Source of the DNA: Manihot esculenta
Taxonomy: Eukaryota; Streptophyta; Magnoliopsida; Malpighiales; Euphorbiaceae
Direction of reading: 5' to 3'
DNA: 64,000 nucleotides
Assembly: GCF_001659605.2 (NCBI RefSeq)
Contig: NC_035170.2
Location: 3,844,001 to 3,908,000, forward strand
Below the pieces are notes generated by a model. That model had not been told where the DNA came from. It did no database searches and worked only from the letters and a program-made list of their open reading frames with translations. This document shows positions 53,246-64,000 of this stretch, in pieces. The position numbers and the translations under genes are program-made. Each line of letters opens with the position of its first letter. The first letter of the stretch is position 1.

Positions 53246-55555
53246 AAAGTAAGATCACAACTCAAGCGGTGTCCCCAGTTATATTAGGAAAACATCAAAT
53301 GAGGATTGCAATGAATTTGAGGCCATCAAATTCTCCTGTTTGACATAAGAGAGGAAAGTAATTGGTTCTTAATTTTATGTAAGCCGAAGGGATATTAGGT
53401 CATGTTTGGTACACTGTAAATTACATTACTTATTTAATTACTGTGTTTGGCATTGGTTGGTAAAAAGTTTTTATCGTAGCTAAATGAAGATCAGGCGTAT
53501 TTGTCAATACATGTACAGTTGTACTGACGTAATTTCCATTCCATAGCAAAACGAATTTCTTCCCAGAATTTCTTCTCCTGCAAATCCACATTTCTTCAAT
53601 GTTTCACTCTCATGGCTCCCATTTCTCTTCTCCATAGGAGCTCTAGGATTTGGCAAATTGATTTTTTTTTTTAGGGACCTTTCTTTGCAATACCAATCTC
53701 TCTAGCCTCTAATCATTCCCTCTCTTGCAGGAACAAAGCCAGCCATGAGTCTTCATATCAGATGAGTTGCTTTGAAACCTTATATTAGTAATGACCTGCA
53801 GAATCTGTTCTAATGGTTAATTCTCAATCTTGGAAGAAATGAAACATTAAGATGGCGAGATTAGTTAATGAGCTGATAATATTTCCAAGTCTTGTTCTGG
53901 AATTGTCTATTTTCAGCCTGTCTTTTACCTGCTTAGTTAGGATTGTAGATTGTTTGATGGTAGGTTTGTTTAAGCAATTAGATAATCAATTGATTTATAA
54001 TCAGAAATGGGAGTTAATTAGATTAGCTATATTCTGCGATTCTTTGGGTATAGTTGAGGATTTGGCATTTAGTTTTCACTAGGAAGTATCTTCTCTGATT
54101 GCTGGTTTTCCTTCTATGGCCTTATTCGGCAGAACTAGTTTTAGTAGTTGTTATCTATTTTAATAGTAATAATTGTTCAGGTAGTGATTAGATAAAAGTT
54201 AAAAAGGTATAACTTTTTATAATCCACTACCTAAACCTCTAAATATTAGTGTTTTAACTATTTCAAAATACTAAACACTTTATTGCTGAATAGGGACTAT
54301 ATATTTTGGAGTTTTCAAAAAATTTCAGTATCCTGGTACATTTTTCCCCACAACTTTATCTTGGTCTGGGAACTCTTCTTGCCCAAATTGTAGGCTATGC
54401 ATGGAGGCCCAACGAAAAAAAAAATCATGAAAAAGAGCCAAAAGAAGGGCAGTAATTTCTGAGCTTCATCACATGGGGAACTAGATTAAGAGGGCATGAA
54501 AAGCATAGACTCTGTTCCTCCAAAAAAATTAAAAAAAAAAAATCTATCTGCAGATATCATAAATTTTCTGCAGAGAGTTTGCTACTTGCAGCCTTTTTGC
54601 CGCTTCTGTTTATTTAAGTGATTGTCTTATTACACTAAAGGCGAATTCAACAGTTTAGGCCAAAACACTTCTCTTTCTAATAAGCCAAAAGTACAAAACT
54701 TTTGAAGATTTCCTTGCATTAACATGGTGTTTTGGTTTGATGATTGAGTTATATATATATATATATATATATACTGTTGCTGTGCATCTGAATATTTGAA
54801 TTGCTGCTCTGAATTGTGGTTTAGAAATGTTGAAATTTTAACTTAATTACTGTGCATACTTAATTTTCTTTTGCCATGTTTCAACCTCTGCTTCATTTTT
54901 ATTAATTTATTAAGCTAACATGCACAACCTAATTATCCCATTTGCCATTGACCAGATAAAATCTTCGTGGACAAGGTTTATTTTAAAGATAACAGTTTTG
55001 CTTTTGGTCATACTTCACCACCGTACATTGCTATGGAATTTCTCAGAAGCTTCAAAAATATTTTAATACCAAGATAAGTACCGTAATTCTCAGCTTATGT
55101 TTATATTATTTTTATTTCCGACATTGTATTTTTTTTTTCACTGTTTAGAATCAAAAAATTTGCAAGAATTCAATTTAATTTTTTATTAATTTCTCATGTT
55201 TAAATGGAAAGTTTCAATTTTCTTAACTAACAATCTAGCTAAAATTGGCCTAAATTATTTTTAGAATCATTTTTCACTTGGTTCAAAATGATTGACTCAT
55301 GCAGGTGTTCTGAACTAGTTATTATATATCCTTTTATCATCTTGATAATCTTGTGATGTGGGAAGATTATCACCTTATACAATTGGATCACATACCTAAA
55401 AATAGATGTAAGACCAAAAGCTACAAACCCCAGTTCGTTTTCTTTTCTCCTAAAATATAGGGAAAGGGCCTGAAAACTATCTTGGGGGAAGAAAATGAAA
55501 AGAGATCTTTTCAAACATGCAAGTGATGCAAACAAAACAATGAGGAACCACACAA
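53246..55555. other. Intergenic region between the kinase and the pectate lyase relic
   Basis: 53246-53560 is the probable kinase 3' UTR. The rest is noncoding, with a possible MITE (54120-54295) and an (AT)n run at 54750-54772. The 76-codon ORF at 53852-54082 resembles no family I know. Confidence 0.55.
54120..54295. mobile_element. Small MITE-like palindrome (176 bp)
   Basis: The ends CCTTATTCGGCAG and TTGCTGAATAGGG are inverted repeats (10 of 13 positions). The centre has a second hairpin, AGGTAGTGATTA against TAATCCACTACCT. A TSD was not resolved, so the superfamily is undetermined. Confidence 0.5.
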
Positions 55556-57392
55556 TTACCATGCAATCATCTCTCTTGGGTGAGGAATAGATTGCCAACC
55601 TGCACAGATTTGGACAACTTGTTTCAGAGAATCTGAAGGAGCTTCCAATGTCCATATTGGATAATATTCACTTGGATGAAACACACATTCTTCACCTACA
55701 CCTGTTAATAAGCATGCCTGAGCTCCATTAAGGAATACATCTCCTTCGGATCTTATTAAACCAGACCTCGCCTCTTCCTTGTCTGCTGCCTGCAAAACCA
55801 TCAGAATGGCAACATTTCAGAAATATATGTCGTACATATGTTAATAGCCATTAAGGTTAGAAGTTGTAATGAAAAACATAATGCAAATATTCATATAATG
55901 TTTTTGATATAAAAGTTGTCACAATGTGTATGACATTAATTACTTTAGTGACAGAGTACCCAACCAGAACTCGAAATCCAAAAGCCAGAACCTGAAACCC
56001 AAGAGGTCAGAACCCAACCAAAAGACGTCCTAATTCAACTATAAGTCCCTATCAAATAGAGACTCAAACGGAGTCGAACATGGAGTTCTTATCCTACCAA
56101 ATCTCTATTAAATCTCCAAACCTTATCAGGATTAGACTTTCAACAGTTATAAACTCCTAGGTATGCATTTATATCATTGTTCACCCTTTTCATTGTTCAC
56201 CCTTTTCGCTAATTACATCTTTAAACCGATTATTGACTTAAGTATCAGAGGTTATACCAAACAAACCACCCAGTGCTTTACTTAGTTTGCATATCTGAAC
56301 CTATCAAAGGAGCTGGTGCAATGTCATTTAGCTTTAGAAAAGCTATCCATGTCTGTGCATCTTTCCTTTTTCTTTGGCCCTTTTTCATTTTTTTAATTTC
56401 GCTTGAGTTCTTGTTACTCAGAAATTAATCAACTGGAGTATGATTTTCCCAAAAGAAATATTATTTACTAACAAATTGCTTTCACCAGAAAGTTGAACCG
56501 CATATGATATGATCGGTGATATATGTTTATGCTACATGCTATAGTATGGAAATTCATTACACAAATAAACAAAAAAAAAATACAGCTGATAATTTAAATT
56601 GGCTACTTAAGATAACCTAAAATATCCAACTCAAGTTAAAACCTATCCCAAAATACAGCTGATAATTTAAATGGGTTAATTTTAACCGTTAAATATTTTA
56701 TTATTCAGTTTTTATAGTTTAAAAAAATTTATTAATTAATCTATTAATTTTATAAAAATTCTACCAATTAATCTCTTTGTATTCTCTTTGTATTGAAAAT
56801 ATTTTAAACTTTTTTTATCACTAAAATTAACAGAGAGACTAATTAATATTTTTAAAATTTTAAAAATATTTTAATATATTTTTTAAAATTGAGAGACTAA
56901 CTGATGAATTTTTGCCGCCATGACAAGTCAGGCGTTTTTAGCTTAATTTGTGAGGTAAAACTTGGAATTTAATGAAAAGTGGAGCTAATTCATGGCTTAT
57001 TTGATGGGTTTTAGCTCTTCAATTTCAACAAAAACTTTATAAAGATGGCTATGATCATTGTAGTTTGATAAGCGATTCAGAAATATTTTCTTTTGGTAGT
57101 CTTTATTTAGTGTATGAGAAAATTACTATTTGGTCCTTGTATCTCACGTCAACAAATTAGATTCAAAGAAAGGGGAATCGTTGGGGCTCAAAAGAGAAAT
57201 AATTGAATAAGTGAAGCCTTTGAATAATTGAATAAATAAGTTTTTTAAAGTGATGAGACGAATACCAGCCAAAGTGGTCACGGTATAGAGCGGACCATGG
57301 AGGCCAACAATTGCGAAACGGCCGAATCCCTCTGCACGACCGGCCATTGCTCGGAGGCATAAGTCGACGTCGCCGTACGGCAGCGAGGCCAT
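55556..57392 (-). pseudogene. Pectate lyase gene relic: first and last exons only
   Basis: The minus strand keeps exon 1 (57392-57266: MASLPYGDVD, then AEGFGRFAIVGLHGPLY) ending at a GT donor after the TTLA motif, and the last exon (55789-55556: AADKEEARSGLIRSEGD, then TGVGEECVFHPSEYYP, stop TAA) with an intact acceptor (TTTTGCAG). Both match the plant pectate lyase type that cleaves pectate by beta-elimination in the cell wall. The ~300 central residues holding the parallel beta-helix, Ca-binding Asp residues and catalytic Arg are missing. The 1.5 kb between the exons is AT-rich or repeat-like and encodes none of it. Splicing exon 1 to the last exon would shift the frame (phase 1 onto phase 0). 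Called as a pseudogene. Confidence 0.75.
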
Positions 57393-57539
57393 GTTCGTTC
57401 CCCTGTTTGAGTAGAATTGAAGAATTTTTCTGCGCGCATGAAATGAAAAAGCAAGCAATTTATTTCAAGACTTCCCCGTGGCACATAAGCCGTTGTAGCG
57501 GTTTGGCTGGACCATTAAGCAGGTGATTAGTCGATGTCG

Positions 57540-57655
57540 GACTTTTTATAATAATGGAATAATTAAATTAGCATATGAAACGTTGAAAAAAAGAGCGGCG
57601 GACTTTTTATAATAATGGAATAATTAAATTAGCATATGAAACGTTGAAAAAAAGA
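57540..57655. repeat. Perfect 61-bp tandem duplication
   Basis: The block starting GGACTTTTTATAATAATGG occurs at 57539 and again 61 bp on at 57600, with no substitution until the second copy's end (AAAAAGAG). Confidence 0.95.
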
Positions 57656-57744
57656 GAGCAAAACATCAAGAGAGAACAAAAGGACAAGTTAAAAATAAAA
57701 TCAAAAAGTAGAAAGGCGAGAATATGCGGAGACAAGAAGAAGGC

Positions 57745-58830
57745 TATAAGGCGGATATTCGCCAGGAGTGTTAATTCCACTAAATAAAATATTTTATGTC
57801 AAGACCATAAGGTGGTGGATTTTCGTCAGGCCATAATCTATTTATTAGTTTTGCTAAATAAAATATTTTATGTCAAGGCTATTTGTTAGTCCTACTAAAC
57901 AATACATTTTATGCCAATATCATACGATGGGTATTCGTCAGACCATAATTAGGGTGTTAGTTCTGTTAAATAAGACATTTTATATCAGACCATAAGGTGG
58001 GTATACGCGAGGCCATAATCCGAATATTAGTCTCGTTAAACAAGACATTTTATACCAAGAACACAAGACGGGTATCTGCCATACTACAATCCGTGTGTTA
58101 ATCCCGCTAAATAAGGCATATTATGTCAAGCTACAAGGGGAATATCTACTAGGCCACGCAATCGGATATTAGTCTCGTTTTCCAAAAAGTTTTCAAGGCA
58201 ATTTATACTCAGGCTATAAGGTGGATATTCGTCAGACCACGCAACCAGGTGTTAGCCCCATTTTACAAAAAGATTCTAAGGCAATTTATATCCAGGGCAC
58301 AAGGTGGGTATTAGCTAAGCTACACAACCAGGTGTTAGCCCCATTTCACAAAAAAAATTCCAAAGCAATTTATGTCCAGACTACAAGGCGGGTATTAACT
58401 AGGCCACGCAACCATGTGTTAATCCCATTTAACAAAAAATTTCTAAAGCATTTTATGCTCAGGTCACAAGGTGAATATCCACCAAGCGAGTTTTCGACTA
58501 ATAAAGATAGAGGTAAGTTTCTACTAATATTTGCCACAATGTGGATAACCGTCAAGCGAATTTTCGAGTGTTAATACCAAAAAGCATAGACAAGTTTTTG
58601 CCAAAAAGTGCATAACTACTAAGCAGTATTTGGGTATTAGTCTCAAAAGGTAAAGTTAAGCTTCTGCCAAAAAGTGTCACAAGACGGATATCTTCCAGGC
58701 TAACAACCAGATGTCAATCCCAATTAATAAAATCCTTTAAATCATTATCATAATTGAGTGTTAAATTCAATTTATTATTTTTTTTAAAGTTCTTTTTTCT
58801 ATAGCCACGAAGTGGATATCTGCCAGACGA
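57745..58830. repeat. Diverged minisatellite, ~14 units of about 70 then 83 bp
   Basis: Unit landmarks are ATAAGGTGGGTATTCGTCAGG, then CCATAATC or CCACGCAACC, then GTGTTAG(T/C)CCC, then a (A)nCATTTTATG segment. Starts fall near 57748, 57807, 57922, 57990, 58062, 58132, 58215, 58299, 58382, 58465, 58536, 58605, 58680 and 58807. Spacing is 57-72 bp in the first half and ~83 bp in the middle. ORFs across it are repeat translations. Confidence 0.85.
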
Positions 58831-61653
58831 GTCATAAGGCGGAGGTAAATTCTATTAAAAAATTCAAAGTTACTTTATGGTAAAAAGTAGAGACTTCCAG
58901 GTATTTGGTCGGTGTTAACCTCTTAATAATTTTTTAAAGAGATTATTCAAGTCTTATTTGATGATGGTCGGATGAAGGTTATAAATGAGTACAGAGCATA
59001 TAAACACTCAGTAAAAGTAATGACAAGATATAAGAGAAATATTTTTCATTAAAATCATGAAAGGCCAATTGAGATGTGCCACGTGTCCTAAATCACAAAG
59101 ATAACTGTCACCTTTAAATTTAAAAAAAGAACTTTTGATATAACACAATAATCAATCAAAATAGGCTATATGATGGCACTTGATGATAGGGTCACGTGAC
59201 AAAAGTCTAATTAAGTAATACTCAGTCCCATAGAGGAAAAAGAAGGTCCGAACGCTTTAAGACTCAGCTTTTCTTCAAAACTCGTCTTCTCCACTACAAG
59301 GTGAGACTTAATAGAAAGTTATAATTAGTGGATACAATTTAGCAAATCCCATTACACCTATAATTATGAGATTTTTTATTTATTAACCGAAATCAGTCAA
59401 ATTTTCAGAAAATGTAATATCTAACTTTATCTTTTTACAATACAAAAACAAATAAATATCGAAATCAATATACGCAATTCTTATATTAAATTTAAAATAT
59501 TATATTACACTCGCGCTTATTTTCGGTGTATTGAATTGAAAGTTAGAACCGCGGCCATCAACCACCCACATCTTTTTTTAATATTAAACAATTACGGTGC
59601 AGGTTTCAGCCCCATCCATTTTAAATTATTTTTAATAATTGTAATGGTGGCATACAATAATCCATAATAATACTTAATACAATATTATTATAATTAAAAT
59701 TAATAATTCTTATTAAGACATTTCAAAAATATTATGAATTACTGTGCCAAACTTTTAATAAAATTTACAATTAATTCTGATTATATGTTTTTATTTTTAT
59801 AAATCAAACATTTTAATTTTATAACAATTTCACTATTAAAATATTATATGCATAATCTCTAAGATTTCTCTTTAAATAGCATTCTATACTTTAAAATGTC
59901 ACATAAACTATTTTTTAATTTATAAGAAATTTATAAATTAATAAATTTATTAATTTTTTATTTAAAATTATAGTCTTTATTTTTATAATATATAGCTTTT
60001 ACTGTTTTTAGTATAATATAAAATTTGAAAATCTTTTATTCTTATTTTTAAAATATTTTTAAAAAGAGTTGTATGAAAATCTAAATATTCATCTTAATTT
60101 ATATAATAGCTAAATATTTAAATTTTAGATAATAAAATAAAAAATTTTAATTAGTTACGTAAATGTGGAAATCAAATTATATTTAGAAAACTTAATAATA
60201 AATTACAATATAATTACTAAAATAGATATTAATTTAAATTATTTATTTAAAATAGATTTTTTAAAATTACTCTTCTAAATATTTTTTTTTATGTCAGCCA
60301 CAGTAAGTGTTTTTGGGATTAATCAATATGGTTTGGTATTTTATGGGTTTGATGAATATATTCTTCTTCCGTTGAATTTTCCATTTTGTTGTTTGATTAA
60401 AATTACAAATATATTTAAAATTAAAATTAATATTTTATTAATAGAAAATTTTAAAAATACTATTAATAAGTTCATCTGATTTCTTAAAAAAAAAATTAAG
60501 ATAATTTATAGTATAGCTCTTGAAATTTAATAAAAACCATAATTTAATCTTTATATATTTAACAGAAAATAATTTAGTTTTTCAATTTTAATTTATTGAT
60601 AGAATAATTATTTTTATTAATTTTATATTAGTTAATTATTAATTAAAAAATAATTTAAATTAAAGAATTAAACTATAAATATTAAAATTATAATGATTAA
60701 ATTATTAAACATTATTAAAATTAAAATAATTAAACTGTTGTAAAATATAAAATTTAAATAATTAAATTATTACAGTAAATTTTAATAAAATAATTATTTT
60801 ATTAATAAAATGAAATTTGAAAAATGAAATTATTTTTATTAAAATAATAAAAATTAAATGGTAGATTTTACTATATTATAAAATTTCTAAAAAATATTTA
60901 GAAATCACTTCACACTTCAGTGGTAAAAATAAGATTTCTTTCGAGTTTATGATGCGAAAGCTGATTGGAAGCCGAAATGAAGCAGTTGAGCAGCCAACCA
61001 TTAACGTTCGCGACCAAAGCCAAAAAGCCAACTGACAACGATAATGACAACGGAAACAGCCAACGTGACTTCACTTCAAAAAGAATAGTCGTGCAGGCTA
61101 ATGAAAAAGAAGAAGTAAATTTATTATTTAATTTTTATATTATAAAAAAAATTTAATTAATCTTTTAATTTTTTAAAAAATATATTAAATATTTTTTTTA
61201 GATTTTTTTTAAAAATTATTATTTTATTTCTCTATTAATTTTAATTATTTTATTATTTATTATTATATTTTTAAAAAAAATTTTAATTTTATTAAAATGT
61301 TTATTAATTAATATTTTATATTGAAGATATTTTAATTTTTTATAATAATAAATAGTTATAATTAATGAAAAAATTAATTAATAATTTTTTTAAATATTAA
61401 ATATATTTTTATATATTTTTTAGTATAATATAATCAACTAGAGATTATAATATAGGGATTAGATAATAAATTATTAAAAAAATTCTCTACTCTCTTCGCT
61501 CGAGCTGAGGACCTTCTCTGTACCTTCTCATTTCACAACTCTCTCTCTCTCTCTATAGATATATATATATCATCTCAAATTTTCTCTTTCTTTCATTTAC
61601 TGACCTCTTAGGTCTTTTATCTTTCTTCACCGCCATTAAATTTTCAACCACTG
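58831..61653. other. AT-rich intergenic region and promoter of the ITN1-like gene
   Basis: Noncoding. 58980-59300 is purine-rich and may be a decayed retroelement segment following the minisatellite. 59300-61480 is strongly AT-rich with many TTTAATTAAA-type runs. A (CT)n/(AT)n tract at 61535-61570 lies ~100 bp before the ATG at 61654, a common 5' UTR or promoter feature in plants. The 63-codon ORF at 60965-61156 is not convincing. Confidence 0.55.
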
Positions 61654-64000
61654 ATGGCTTCCCCAGTAGAAGAAGGTATTCACTTTTTCTTTTCTTGTTC
61701 AAAATCGATTTACTTGCTTGCTTTTCATAGTTTACTCGATTTTTGTTAATGGTTTAGAAATTTGGAAGCGATTTTCTTGTTAGTGAATCTATGATAGTAT
61801 CTGCAACTACTGTTAGATTATGGCAATGATTATACCTAAGAAACTTCACTTCTACTGTTTTCTAGAAGATTTTTCCTTCCAACTAATGTATGTGATGCAA
61901 AATTTACTTCTATTAATCTGTAAGATCAATTCACTTTTTTTGTTACATCGGGAAATTTGTATCAACCTCTGTTTGGTTTGAAGGAAAATGGTACTATAAA
62001 AATTGGATAGTGAATTTTTTTTTTCTACAATTACTTTGAATCTAGATTATCTATCAATTCTAGCCAAAGAATTTACAAGAATCTTCAGTCATATAGTAAA
62101 ATTTTATAATTTTCTATTTAGAATCAATCTCTTCAAATCTAAGTGACCTAAGAAATGGGGAAAGCATTCTTACTTATGTCACTTCTGTAATTGAATAACT
62201 TTTTGCCTGGTGATTGTGTAGGGGGAGAGAGGGACCTAGAAAAGGGACTCATATATCCACAACAAAACCAAAACCAAAACCCTCTTGCAGAACCCTCACC
62301 AACACCATCACCTTCCTCAACTTCATCAGCTCCAGCCCTGGTTCTATCCAACTCTGGAAAACGGATTGATCAAGCAGGAAAAAAGAAGTATGTAAAACAA
62401 GTAACTGGGCGACACAATGACACTGAGCTGCACTTGGCAGCTCAACATGGTGATGTGGCAGCTGTAAAGCAGATTCTTAATGATATTGATTCACAATTGA
62501 TGAGAACTTTTAGCGGGGAGGAGTTTGATGCAGAGGTTGCTGAAATAAGGGCATCAGTGGTGAATGAGGTGAATGAATTGGGAGAAACTGCACTGTTTAC
62601 TGCTGCAGATAAGGGGCATCTTGAGGTGGTAAAGGAGTTGTTAAAGTACTCAAGTAGAGAGTGCATTACAAGGAAGAATAGGTCAGGTTTCGATCCATTG
62701 CATATTGCTGCTGTGCAAGGGCATCATGGTAATGTTCTTGAGCTTTCTTTTCTCTCTCTCTCTTTTTTCTCTTTTTTTTTTTTTCATTTGAATTGATTGA
62801 TCTCTTTGGTTGTTAAATTTGCAAATAAGGTAGCAAATCTGTTTTGGAGGAACATGTGAACTATAGCATCTTATGTTTGTATATACTGTGTTTTATACTG
62901 TAGTTGTGCTAAAAGTTATGTTTTTTTATCGAACAATTGCTTTCTGGTTAACTGCTTAGATGCTTTAGTGAATCAATGGGAAGAATCATAAGTTTTAAAT
63001 CTTCCATGTAAGGATCTGAACTTCATTCAATCTATGTATGTAACGACTGTTAATAAGAGTTGGTGGACTGTGAAATTCATACTGCTAAGTGTCCCCCCCC
63101 CCCCCGCCTCCACTTCATTACTTGCTGCAGTGTAGAGGCTTTGACTGCTATGAGATTATTCCTGTGTCATTGTGATACTATCAATAGTAAAAATTGGATG
63201 TTTCTTTATGAAGAACAGGAAATAACAACTTTAGCATGGTATAAGATAAGCAGTTTGTGGATTCATAGGCACTTATCTAATAACTAAGAAAAGGTTCTCC
63301 TTGTCTTCTTTTGTCTTGACAAGTGCAATTCATACATGCTCAAGTAATTGTGCAAGGGGAATTGCCTATTGTCAATTAGTCATGTTACCAGGAGTAATGT
63401 ATTATTGTTATAAAAAATAATGGCTTTGGTTCAGTTCTAAGTCCGATGGAAAACAGAAGTATTATTCTTAAACATAAGGAACACAGATAAGTGTCTTTCC
63501 AACTTCAAGGGTGTACTAATGAGGATGTAGTTTTGGTATTTTCCATGGTATTGCCATCTTCCATTTTGAGAGTATGTTTTCATTTTCCACACCATCCCAA
63601 AGAGCGTTAGAGCCAATTTGGTTGCAGAATTTGTTCCATTATAATTATAGTAAAATTTGAATGCCTGCCAAGGTGAATATTATATTAATTATGAATGTCA
63701 CCAGCTGTAGAATTTATGTTCCTATTATCAATAGTTCTGGATAAAAATTAGGAAAGCAATTTATGAGGATTCTTTTATTACAGCCATTGTCCAAGTCCTT
63801 CTAGATCATGACCCAAGCCTGAGCCAAACATATGGCCCATCAAATGCAACCCCTCTTGTATCTGCAGCTACAAGGGGGCATACTGCAGTAGTCATTGAAT
63901 TGTTGTCAAAGGATGGTAGCTTATTGGAAATTTCCAGATCCAATGGTAAAAATGCATTGCATTTGGCTGCCAGACAGGGGCATGTAGATGTTGTAAAAGC
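61654..64000 (+). CDS. ITN1-like ankyrin repeat membrane protein, 5' part (runs off the window)
   Basis: Exon 1 is 61654-61675 (MASPVEE), exon 2 62222-62728, exon 3 63784 to beyond 64000, with phase-1 junctions and GT...AG introns. A Pro/Ser-rich N-terminus (PSPTPSPSSTSSAPA) precedes ankyrin repeats from about residue 75: DTELHLAAQHGDVAAVKQIL, then GETALFTAADKGHLEVVKELL, then DPLHIAAVQGHHG spliced to IVQVLLDHDP, then TPLVSAATRGHTAVV, then NALHLAARQGHVDVVKA. The long insert in repeat 1 (EVAEIRASVVNEVNELGE) is characteristic of the ITN1-type subfamily, whose members end in a PGG domain with transmembrane helices and affect salt/ABA responses. The C-terminal half is outside the window, so membrane topology cannot be verified here. 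Confidence 0.88.

Noticed and set aside
55239..55655. 138-codon minus-strand ORF overlapping the pectate lyase last exon
   Set aside because: Different frame from the conserved exon; its N-terminal part is a frame shadow and the rest lies in 3' flank.
58221..58574. 117-codon ORF with internal repeats
   Set aside because: Translation of the minisatellite; the period is not a multiple of three along the array, so no repeat protein is maintained.
60291..61156. Two short ORFs of ~62 codons in AT-rich DNA
   Set aside because: No domain, AT-driven composition and no splice context.

Overview
The window is plant nuclear DNA, from a eudicot. The evidence is intron-containing plant genes (a six-exon RLCK-VII kinase, an ITN1-like ankyrin gene, remains of a pectate lyase gene), intronless EXO70H genes, and dense plant retrotransposons (Athila/Tat, Copia, Ty3 LTRs, LINE, SINE, CACTA, hAT MITEs). 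The LTR styles recall Euphorbiaceae such as cassava or rubber tree, but that placement is a weak inference. Nothing in it is prokaryotic.

Layout. 1-10276: nested retrotransposons. A truncated Athila-like non-autonomous element (A, minus strand) lies against a Tat-lineage block. That block carries an antisense extra gene (now a pseudogene with two TAG stops), a ~100 bp tandem repeat, a second degenerate copy of the extra gene, a polypurine tract and a 495 bp 3' LTR. 10286-15838: duplicated segment, copy A, holding an intact EXO70H gene. 15839-21220: a ~2 kb Ty3-type LTR, an inverted 5' fragment of a third EXO70H gene with its promoter region split by a 1.08 kb AT-rich insertion, a 5'-truncated LINE, and an (AT)n tract. 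21609-35470: duplicated segment, copy B, with the second EXO70H gene. It is broken by a solo LTR (perfect TSD), a SINE-like insert and a complete, apparently very young Athila-like element (B, 27743-35335) whose empty site survives in copy A. 36226-41377: a full-length Copia element with apparently identical LTRs, a TSD and an intact 1460-aa polyprotein. 41383-48874: CACTA remains, a foldback element and hAT MITEs. 50481-64000: the gene-rich side, with the RLCK-VII kinase (+), a pectate lyase relic lacking its catalytic exons (-), a diverged minisatellite, AT-rich spacer, and the 5' part of an ITN1-like ankyrin gene running off the end.

The host genes EXO70H (exocyst), RLCK-VII (immune or receptor signalling) and ITN1-like (ankyrin membrane protein) belong to families often linked to stress and defence. 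Nothing shows they are co-regulated. The most unusual feature is the pair of Athila-like elements. Each carries only a C-terminal gag/protease reading frame and a short coiled-coil module, and is filled with copies of a 12-bp motif (GGGCAAATCACT) in LTR, UTR and coding sequence, often arranged as inverted repeats. Copy B looks recently mobile although it has no reverse transcriptase or integrase.
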